From Candidatus Woesearchaeota archaeon (GTDB lineage Archaea; Nanobdellota; Nanobdellia; Woesearchaeales; GW2011-AR9), in the NCBI GenBank assembly GCA_013204355.1, contig JABMOA010000090.1, forward strand, positions 1-6,498: a stretch of DNA of 6,498 nucleotides, given 5' to 3'. This document shows, one piece after another, positions 1 through 3,759 of this stretch. The first letter of the stretch is position 1. Each line of letters starts with the position of its first letter. Under the pieces are notes generated by a model. That model did not search any database and had not been told where the DNA came from. It saw only the letters and a program-made list of their open reading frames with translations. The position numbers and the translations under genes are program-made.

Positions 1-119
1 AACAAGTAAGTTCCATATTCATTTTCTAAAAGATTAAACCAAATGGTCTTATTTCCATAATGTAATTGTTCAAAATCAATATGTTTAATTTTCTGATTTG
101 GAAAATATTGGATGGACAA
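1..119 (-). CDS. Possible partial minus-strand ORF, running off the left edge
   Basis: The minus strand is open from position 140 down to position 1. A TTG at 119-117 is the only plausible start. The translation contains the stretches HIDFEQLHYGNKTIW and FNLLENEYGTYL, which have a balanced, protein-like composition with aromatic and charged residues. I do not recognise the family. It overlaps the start of the plus-strand AbrB-like gene by about 22 bp in divergent orientation, so one of the two starts may be wrong, or this may be a decayed gene fragment. A weak TATA-like CTTTAAG element lies near 144-150 on the opposite strand. At under 40 codons and in AT-rich DNA, a chance ORF is quite possible. 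Confidence 0.25.
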   Translation of the reverse strand, partial: MSIQYFPNQKIKHIDFEQLHYGNKTIWFNLLENEYGTYL

Positions 120-280
120 GTAAAATTGCTCAAAAAAGAGCTACTTTAAGTATTTCAATTAATAAATTAATTGTTATCGGTTGTTGTTTAGAAAAAGGCC
201 AGACCTTATACTGTTATTTGGCTAAAGATGAAAATAAAAGACAAGTTATGGTTGTTTATTTGGATGGGAAGAAGAAATGA
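98..280 (+). CDS. Small AbrB/SpoVT-type (swapped-hairpin) DNA-binding protein, probable
   Basis: This is a 60-aa protein starting at TTG 98; an in-frame stop at 86-88 rules out a longer form. The body reads like the swapped-hairpin AbrB fold: a first strand TLSISINK at about residues 16-23, a short helix LIVIGCCLEKGQ with the usual 'L-x-KG-[DQ]' turn, then YCYLAKDENKRQVMVVYLDG as closing strands. Such domains dimerise and bind operator DNA, often as antitoxins or small archaeal regulators. The usual proline of the 'IPK' motif is replaced by Asn (INK). The length fits a single-domain AbrB protein. No strong TATA box or Shine-Dalgarno is visible, and the TTG start is uncertain. Its stop overlaps an ATG (ATGA at 277-280) of a tiny downstream ORF. 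The family call comes from pattern only. Confidence 0.55.
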   Translation: MENIGWTSKIAQKRATLSISINKLIVIGCCLEKGQTLYCYLAKDENKRQVMVVYLDGKKK

Positions 281-351
281 AAGAATATTTTAATAATTGG
301 GGTATTGAATTTAATATGGTTCCTCTTTTAATTCTGGAACGCTTATTATAA
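277..351 (+). CDS. 24-aa ORF overlapping the AbrB-like stop codon
   Basis: An ATG at 277 overlaps the preceding TGA in an ATGA arrangement, the classic geometry of translational coupling. The ORF runs 24 codons to TAA at 349-351. It begins MKEYFNNWGIEFN and ends in a hydrophobic VPLLILERLL. It has no recognisable domain. In an antitoxin-like context the second gene would be expected to be a much larger toxin, so this may be a truncated remnant, a genuine micropeptide or chance. The only support is the overlap and a reasonable composition. Confidence 0.25.
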   Translation: MKEYFNNWGIEFNMVPLLILERLL

Positions 352-389
352 AAAAATTACAATTCCTCCTTTATTCTAACATTTATCCT

Positions 390-397
390 CATAATCC
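390..397. repeat. Left copy of 8-bp target-site duplication
   Basis: CATAATCC directly abuts the left terminal inverted repeat of the 398-616 element and is repeated exactly at 617-624. The match stops at 8 bp: the base before it is T here and C in front of the right copy. Confidence 0.8.
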
Positions 398-412
398 GTA
401 TGTATTAAGTTC
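398..412 (+). repeat. Left terminal inverted repeat (15 bp)
   Basis: GTATGTATTAAGTTC matches the reverse complement of 602-616 with no mismatch. The next inner base pair (413/601) does not match. Confidence 0.85.
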
Positions 413-418
413 AAGTGG

Positions 419-593
419 GTAAGCAGCGCCTTAAGACGAACGATACATGAAAAACAAAGTTTTTCAGTACTGAAAATCTCTTTTTGATTTTCATGTATCA
501 CGATTTGTGACCTCCCTTTGTCCTCGGGTGATGCCCCTTACGGGGTGAGGGTAGTGCAATCGCAACAGCAAATCAGTGAGTGGCTCTGCTTAC
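419..593. other. Structured core of the MITE: multibranch RNA or cruciform candidate
   Basis: Nested complementary segments are visible. A closing helix pairs GTAAGCAG (419-426) with CTGCTTAC (586-593), and continues past one C/T mismatch with GCC (428-430) and GGC (582-584). A long hairpin arm pairs GATACATGAAAA (442-453) with TTTTCATGTATC (488-499), and a perfect 16-bp palindrome (461-476) sits at its tip. GATTTG (502-507) pairs with CAAATC (569-574). A small CCCC-TTAC-GGGG hairpin lies at 534-545. This could be a folded RNA, or just the stem-rich interior common in MITEs. I looked for SRP RNA, RNase P RNA and tmRNA signatures and did not find them. Confidence 0.4.
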
Positions 594-601
594 ATAGAAC
601 G

Positions 602-616
602 GAACTTAATACATAC
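602..616 (-). repeat. Right terminal inverted repeat (15 bp)
   Basis: GAACTTAATACATAC is the exact reverse complement of 398-412. Confidence 0.85.
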
Positions 617-624
617 CATAATCC
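617..624. repeat. Right copy of 8-bp target-site duplication
   Basis: CATAATCC is identical to 390-397 and directly abuts the right inverted repeat. It lies 7 bp from the TATA box of the following gene. Joining 381-397 to 625 onward gives the predicted pre-insertion site. Confidence 0.8.
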
Positions 625-631
625 ATAAATC

Positions 632-639
632 TTATATAC
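632..639 (+). promoter_or_regulatory. Archaeal TATA box for the 661 lipoprotein gene
   Basis: TTATATAC begins 29 nt before the ATG at 661, so transcription would start at or within a few nucleotides of the start codon. This implies a leaderless mRNA. No Shine-Dalgarno is visible before the ATG. The spacing matches the next gene's promoter exactly (TTATAAAA beginning 29 nt before 2630). Confidence 0.65.
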
Positions 640-660
640 TGTAGGCTCTAGATTTATGTC

Positions 661-2559
661 ATGGACTTATCACAGATTGTAAGAAATTCTTTTGTGCACG
701 CTGTTCTTATTCTCGGTTTTGCTGGGTGTGGTAGTTCTAACGATCCTTCATGTCGTGAAGGACGGATCTATAAAGAAGGTGTTGGATGTGTAGAAGAAAC
801 ACCTACAGATTATAATAATGTGGATGCAGGTTCTCGTAATCGTGGGTCTATTGATACCTCTGTTGCACCTCAGGATACATATGTTGCTCCCCAAGATGGC
901 TCTGCTGATGTTCAGAAAGATACATATGTTGCTCCCCAAGATGGCTCTGCTGATGTTCAGAAAGATACATATGTTGCTCCCCAAGATGGTTCTGCTGATG
1001 TTCCGAAAGATACTTCCTGTGCCCAAAAGAAATATTATTTTGATGACGATGGTGATGGTTTTGGAAATCCTAATGATTTTAAATTTTTATGTGCACCAAA
1101 TTCTATTTATAAATTAACAAATGGTGATGATTGCGATGACAATGATTATGCAGTAAATCCTAATGCTAATGAAGACTGTAATGGAAAAGATGACGATTGT
1201 GATGGAAAAACTGATATGCTCAAAAAGTCATGTAAGACAGATTGTGGAAGTGGGCTTGAATATTGTATTAATGCTAAATGGTCTGATTGTCAAGTGTCAG
1301 AATCTTGTTCTACAGATGTGTTAGGTGATGTAAATTGCGATGGGAAAGTAAATCAAGCAGATTTAGATCAGGTTACAAATTATTGGAAAGGGAATATTAC
1401 AAAATTTACAACAGCTGATGGAAGTGAATGTGTAAGCGGTTTAAAAAATGCGGATTTAGATTGTGATGGGAAGCCTGCTGAGGATAATGATCTTAGTATT
1501 CTAATTGGTTATGTTAAGAATGGAAATACTAACTCTTTAAAATGTCCAGTAGATACATTGAATTTGGGTGATGTTAATTGTGATAAGACAGTTAATATTC
1601 AAGATACATTGGCTGTTGTTGATTATATTATTGGATCTACAACAGAATTTAAGAAAGCAAATGGAAATATTTGTACTACAGGGAAAGAAGCAGCTGATAC
1701 AAATTGTGATGGAAATATAGACATTCAAGATGTGAATGCAATTACAGATTATATTTTAGGAAATCCTACTTTCTTTCCGGGGTGTGAATCTAGGATTGCG
1801 ATGGTGTGTGGTTCTAAAAAGGAAATTTTAAAAATTATATCTCTTGATGGGAAAGTTACTGGAGAATATTTTTATACTACTCCAGTTGCTGATCCAAGTT
1901 GGTCTTTTGATCATAAAAAAATTGCATTTTCTACTAAAATTGATGGTGTGGAGTATATTGCAGTAAGGGATTTAACTACTGGTAAAACAAAAGGAATTCA
2001 AAGTAATTGCAAAAATCCAGATTTTTATGGGAATGATAAACTCGCAATGATTTGTGGTGATGCTGTTTATGTTACAGATGCATCAGGCGAAAATGACGCA
2101 TTAATTAAAAGTGGTTATGGTCAATTAATTGGTTTATCGTGGGCTTACAATGGTACCAGGGTTTCCTTAGATATCAATCCTTATGATTCTAATGCCAAAA
2201 CTCCTGGAGTTAATGTATTAAATGTTTCCTTAGGTGCTCCACAACTAATTAAAAATCAACCTCAATTTTGTACGTTCTCTGATTGGCATCCTTCAACTAA
2301 TGAAGTTGTGATGGCTTGTCAATCATCAGCTTATGGGATCTCTAATTTGTATATCACCGGAATTGATGGGTCTGGATTAAAAAAATTAACCACTGATAAT
2401 GATGGAGATTTCATCAAACCTTCTTGGTCACCTGATGCTAATCTAATTGCTTTTGAAAATTATGGGAAAGGTATTTATGTTTTGAATTTAAAAGATTCTT
2501 CAATCACCAAGATTCCAAATGTTTCTTCTGATTGTAAGATGCCTGCATTTTCACATTAG
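661..2559 (+). CDS. Mosaic surface lipoprotein: MopE metal-binding motif, two dockerin-like units, TolB-like propeller
   Basis: A 632-aa predicted secreted protein of unknown overall function. Residues 1-22 form a signal peptide ending in a lipobox-like FAG before Cys23, the likely lipidated residue. Residues 28-46 are the conserved PSCREGRIYKEG module shared with the next two genes. Residues 72-116 are three 15-residue repeats (DTYVAPQDGSADVQK type), probably a flexible acidic linker. Residues 125-185 carry FDDDGDGFG, DDCDDND and NGKDDDCDG, matching the MopE-type putative metal-binding motif. Two dockerin-like units follow (about 221-293 and 302-375), with paired calcium loops such as DVNCDGKVNQAD and DTNCDGNIDIQD; each has a Cys-containing insert between its loops. 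Residues 376-632 look like a TolB/PD40 propeller (PSWSFDHKKIAF, PSWSPDANLIAF). Dockerins normally bind cohesins and propellers bind proteins or glycans. ATG 661 is chosen from TATA spacing and the signal peptide; the ATG at 656 is out of frame and quickly stopped. Confidence 0.88.
   Translation: MDLSQIVRNSFVHAVLILGFAGCGSSNDPSCREGRIYKEGVGCVEETPTDYNNVDAGSRNRGSIDTSVAPQDTYVAPQDGSADVQKDTYVAPQDGSADVQKDTYVAPQDGSADVPKDTSCAQKKYYFDDDGDGFGNPNDFKFLCAPNSIYKLTNGDDCDDNDYAVNPNANEDCNGKDDDCDGKTDMLKKSCKTDCGSGLEYCINAKWSDCQVSESCSTDVLGDVNCDGKVNQADLDQVTNYWKGNITKFTTADGSECVSGLKNADLDCDGKPAEDNDLSILIGYVKNGNTNSLKCPVDTLNLGDVNCDKTVNIQDTLAVVDYIIGSTTEFKKANGNICTTGKEAADTNCDGNIDIQDVNAITDYILGNPTFFPGCESRIAMVCGSKKEILKIISLDGKVTGEYFYTTPVADPSWSFDHKKIAFSTKIDGVEYIAVRDLTTGKTKGIQSNCKNPDFYGNDKLAMICGDAVYVTDASGENDALIKSGYGQLIGLSWAYNGTRVSLDINPYDSNAKTPGVNVLNVSLGAPQLIKNQPQFCTFSDWHPSTNEVVMACQSSAYGISNLYITGIDGSGLKKLTTDNDGDFIKPSWSPDANLIAFENYGKGIYVLNLKDSSITKIPNVSSDCKMPAFSH
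742..798 (+). repeat. Copy 1 of shared lipoprotein N-terminal module
   Basis: This encodes DPSCREGRIYKEGVGCVEE (residues 28-46). It is identical to the copy at 3356-3412 at 54 of 57 bases, while the sequence on both sides is diverged. Confidence 0.9.
874..1008 (+). repeat. Three tandem 45-bp repeats in the lipoprotein linker
   Basis: Units start at 874, 919 and 964, each encoding DTYVAPQDGSADV-Q/P-K in frame, with the start of a fourth (GATAC) at 1009. The first two units are identical, and the third has silent and Gln-to-Pro changes near its end. Near-identity at DNA level suggests recent slippage and likely copy-number variation without frameshift, since 45 is a multiple of 3. Confidence 0.95.
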
Positions 2560-2586
2560 ACATTTTTGAAATGATTTTTCTTAAAA
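2560..2586 (+). terminator. T-rich archaeal terminator after the 661 gene, probable
   Basis: After the TAG at 2557-2559 there are two T5 tracts (within CATTTTTG and GATTTTTC) and no stable GC hairpin. This is consistent with oligo-U-dependent archaeal termination. Confidence 0.4.
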
Positions 2587-2600
2587 AAACATCATAATCT

Positions 2601-2608
2601 TTATAAAA
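2601..2608 (+). promoter_or_regulatory. Archaeal TATA box for the 2630 lipoprotein gene
   Basis: TTATAAAA starts 29 nt before the ATG at 2630, predicting a leaderless transcript. CATAATC (2593-2599) stands immediately upstream; the same heptamer lies upstream of the 632 TATA box. Confidence 0.65.
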
Positions 2609-2629
2609 AACGTTTATTCTGGATATATT

Positions 2630-3100
2630 ATGGATAAACTCTCCTATATAACAAGGAACATCTTAACAGCATCTGCACTTGTTGCATCACTCTATGCATG
2701 CGCTTCCGATGAACCTTCGTGTCGTGAAGGTCGGATTTACAAGGAAGGTATTGGGTGTGTTGAAGAAGCATCATCTTATGATGCGGGTTCTTCTATTGAT
2801 ACATTGGTTGCGAAAGATACATATGTTCCATTGAAAGAAGATACTTCAGTTGGTCTTTCTAAATCTGTGACAGAGTTAGTTGAAACGTATTGTGGGATGA
2901 AGAGAAGTTGTTGTGATTTGATTGAGGAATGGAAATTTCCTTCAGATGGTTTCTGTCAAAGTTTTTATCCTAGTTTGGGAAGTTGTATTGAACTTTATCT
3001 TCAATTTGAAAACCTAGATATCTCTTGTTTGATAAAACAATATGAATGTCCAACTGCAGAGAAAGATGTTGATGCAAAATTAAAGTTATGTAAAAATTGA
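2630..3100 (+). CDS. Small lipoprotein with shared N-terminal module and eight-cysteine domain
   Basis: A 156-aa protein. Residues 1-23 form a signal peptide with lipobox LYA-C, lipid Cys24. The shared module EPSCREGRIYKEGIGCVEE covers residues 28-46. A short Asp/Ser/Thr-rich linker (about 50-75, containing DTYV and EDTS) echoes the repeat linker of the upstream 632-aa protein. Residues about 80-156 hold eight cysteines in the order C-x5-CC-x13-C-x9-C-x13-C-x6-C-x13-C, matching the next gene with small changes in spacing. This is probably a disulfide-stabilised helical domain outside the cell. Small Cys-rich lipoproteins of this look are familiar from Deltaproteobacteria, but I cannot assign a named family or function. 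It has its own TATA box, 70 bp after the previous stop, on the same strand. Confidence 0.82.
   Translation: MDKLSYITRNILTASALVASLYACASDEPSCREGRIYKEGIGCVEEASSYDAGSSIDTLVAKDTYVPLKEDTSVGLSKSVTELVETYCGMKRSCCDLIEEWKFPSDGFCQSFYPSLGSCIELYLQFENLDISCLIKQYECPTAEKDVDAKLKLCKN
2711..2767 (+). repeat. Copy 2 of shared lipoprotein N-terminal module
   Basis: This encodes EPSCREGRIYKEGIGCVEE. It matches the 3356-3412 copy at 49 of 57 bases, with most differences at third codon positions. It is the most diverged of the three copies. Confidence 0.9.
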
Positions 3101-3106
3101 TTTTTT
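3101..3106 (+). terminator. Oligo-T terminator after the 2630 gene, probable
   Basis: TTTTTT follows the TGA at 3098-3100 directly, with no hairpin, and further T-rich sequence follows. It fits the archaeal U-tract type. Confidence 0.4.
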
Positions 3107-3143
3107 GTATTTAGTAATTCTAATTTCAGTTTAATCAATGCAC

Positions 3144-3187
3144 ACTATATAAATCTAAAAAATTTAATCTTTTTATCACATTGGTGT
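3144..3187 (+). promoter_or_regulatory. Orphan promoter/leader, second copy of the 3711 promoter
   Basis: ACTATATAAA, 26 nt, then ATTGGTGT: the same two blocks at the same spacing as 3711-3754 before the large surface gene (35 of 44 bases identical by hand alignment). Here the only ORF is an 11-codon one, ATG 3189 to TAA 3224 (MFGAVTYFVDS), and its ATG is too close to the GGTG for normal Shine-Dalgarno use. It could drive a small RNA, give the 3278 gene a leader of about 100 nt, or be the relic of a displaced gene. Confidence 0.6.
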
Positions 3188-3247
3188 CATGTTTGGTGCA
3201 GTAACTTATTTTGTAGATTCCTAAAATAATTATTTTTCTTGAAAATC

Positions 3248-3256
3248 TTTAAATAG
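3248..3256 (+). promoter_or_regulatory. Proximal TATA-like box for the 3278 lipoprotein gene
   Basis: TTTAAATAG begins 30 nt before ATG 3278, matching the promoter-to-start distance of the two upstream lipoprotein genes. It is weaker than the box at 3144, so both could feed this gene. Confidence 0.5.
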
Positions 3257-3277
3257 AATCTTTGTTTTGTGTGTAAA

Positions 3278-3658
3278 ATGAAACAACTCTATGATTTGGG
3301 AAAGAACCTTGTAGTGGGTGTATCTTTAGTTGGATTACTTGCATGTGCATCCGATGATCCTTCGTGTCGTGAAGGACGGATCTATAAAGAAGGTGTTGGG
3401 TGTGTAGATGAAGTTGTAAATACACCTGTTCAATCTGAACGAGATCAACTAATTGCACAAATATGTCAGATAGCATATAATTGTTGTGAGGAATCAAATT
3501 TTGTTACAGGAGAATGTATCGATTTTATTAAAGATAAAGATAAATGTTCTAAAGAATATCTCAGTCAAATTTCACTTTCAGCATTAATCTGTTGGAAGGA
3601 TACAATCAAATGCAAATATCCCTCTTTTCAGATAGGTGATAAATGTAATTATTTATAA
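3278..3658 (+). CDS. Small lipoprotein with shared N-terminal module and eight-cysteine domain (paralogue of 2630 gene)
   Basis: A 126-aa protein. The signal peptide ends in a good lipobox, LLA before Cys23. The shared module DPSCREGRIYKEGVGCVDE covers residues 27-45. Almost no linker follows, unlike the upstream paralogues. Residues about 48-126 carry eight cysteines, C-x5-CC-x9-C-x9-C-x14-C-x6-C-x10-C, the same order as in the 2630 product although little other sequence is shared. It is probably an extracellular disulfide-rich domain of unknown function. The ORF could open at GTG 3269, but ATG 3278 is preferred: it gives a signal peptide of the same length as its relatives and the usual 30-nt TATA distance. 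Confidence 0.82.
   Translation: MKQLYDLGKNLVVGVSLVGLLACASDDPSCREGRIYKEGVGCVDEVVNTPVQSERDQLIAQICQIAYNCCEESNFVTGECIDFIKDKDKCSKEYLSQISLSALICWKDTIKCKYPSFQIGDKCNYL
3356..3412 (+). repeat. Copy 3 of shared lipoprotein N-terminal module
   Basis: This encodes DPSCREGRIYKEGVGCVDE. It differs from copy 1 (742-798) at only 3 of 57 bases, although the two genes are dissimilar downstream. Confidence 0.9.
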
Positions 3659-3668
3659 CTCATTTAAG

Positions 3669-3688
3669 ATTTTATTCTTTTCTCTTTA
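3669..3688 (+). terminator. T-rich terminator after the 3278 gene, probable
   Basis: ATTTTATTCTTTTCTCTTTA-type pyrimidine-rich sequence begins about 10 nt after the TAA, without a hairpin. It is consistent with archaeal termination. Confidence 0.4.
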
Positions 3689-3710
3689 ATTCCCCTCTAT
3701 AATAACGCAA

Positions 3711-3720
3711 ACTATATAAA
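3711..3720 (+). promoter_or_regulatory. Strong archaeal TATA box for the large surface-protein gene
   Basis: ACTATATAAA is a near-ideal archaeal TATA element. Initiation about 25 nt downstream would give a short leader of roughly 15 nt before ATG 3760, unlike the leaderless lipoprotein genes. Confidence 0.75.
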
Positions 3721-3749
3721 CCCAAAGAAATTAGTATTCTTATAAAATT

Positions 3750-3753
3750 GGTG
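3750..3753 (+). promoter_or_regulatory. Shine-Dalgarno GGTG deciding the 3760 start
   Basis: GGTG complements the conserved archaeal 16S rRNA 3' end (CACC core) and lies 6 nt before ATG 3760, supporting that start. Confidence 0.6.
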
Positions 3754-3759
3754 TTATAG

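Larger units (their letters stand above)
398..616. mobile_element. MITE-like non-autonomous transposable element, 219 bp
   Basis: The element is bounded by a perfect 15-bp terminal inverted repeat (GTATGTATTAAGTTC at 398-412, its complement at 602-616) and flanked immediately by an 8-bp direct repeat (CATAATCC, 390-397 and 617-624). That is the signature of a cut-and-paste transposon insertion. It contains no ORF of useful length and so would depend on a transposase supplied elsewhere. The interior is less AT-rich than its surroundings and carries a second inverted pair (GTAAGCAG 419-426 with CTGCTTAC 586-593) and several hairpins. An 8-bp duplication is produced by several IS families, so the parent cannot be named. 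It lies 16 bp upstream of the TATA box of the 661 gene and may affect that promoter. Strand is undefined because no coding sequence orients it. Confidence 0.85.

Noticed and set aside
398..616. Known structured RNA (SRP RNA, RNase P RNA, tmRNA)
   Set aside because: The paired ends and the stretch near 550-575 first suggested RNase P or SRP RNA. However, the conserved GAGGAAAGTCC core and the SRP helix-8 GGAA/AGCAG block are absent on both strands, and the exact target duplication points to a mobile element.
874..1008. CRISPR array
   Set aside because: The 45-bp units are contiguous, lack spacers and are in frame with the surrounding protein.
748..1026. 92-codon minus-strand ORF with internal repeats
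   Set aside because: It is the antisense shadow of the repeat-containing lipoprotein linker; its repeats are those of the 45-bp array read backwards.
818..1117. 99-codon plus-strand ORF in another frame
   Set aside because: It is a frame-shifted shadow of the same array (repeated MLLPKMALL-type text) with no start signals, inside a well-supported gene.
1537..1728. Minus-strand ORF opposite the dockerin region
   Set aside because: It lies wholly inside the 661-2559 gene, is rich in Ile, Asn and Cys as expected from antisense of Asp/Asn codons, and has no promoter.
3269..3277. GTG start for the third lipoprotein
   Set aside because: It would shorten the TATA-to-start distance to 21 nt and add three residues before a signal peptide that already matches its paralogues from ATG 3278.
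3249..3497. 82-codon minus-strand ORF over the third lipoprotein gene
   Set aside because: It covers the TATA box and conserved module of a gene with two paralogues, and its composition (many His and Gln) is that of an antisense frame.
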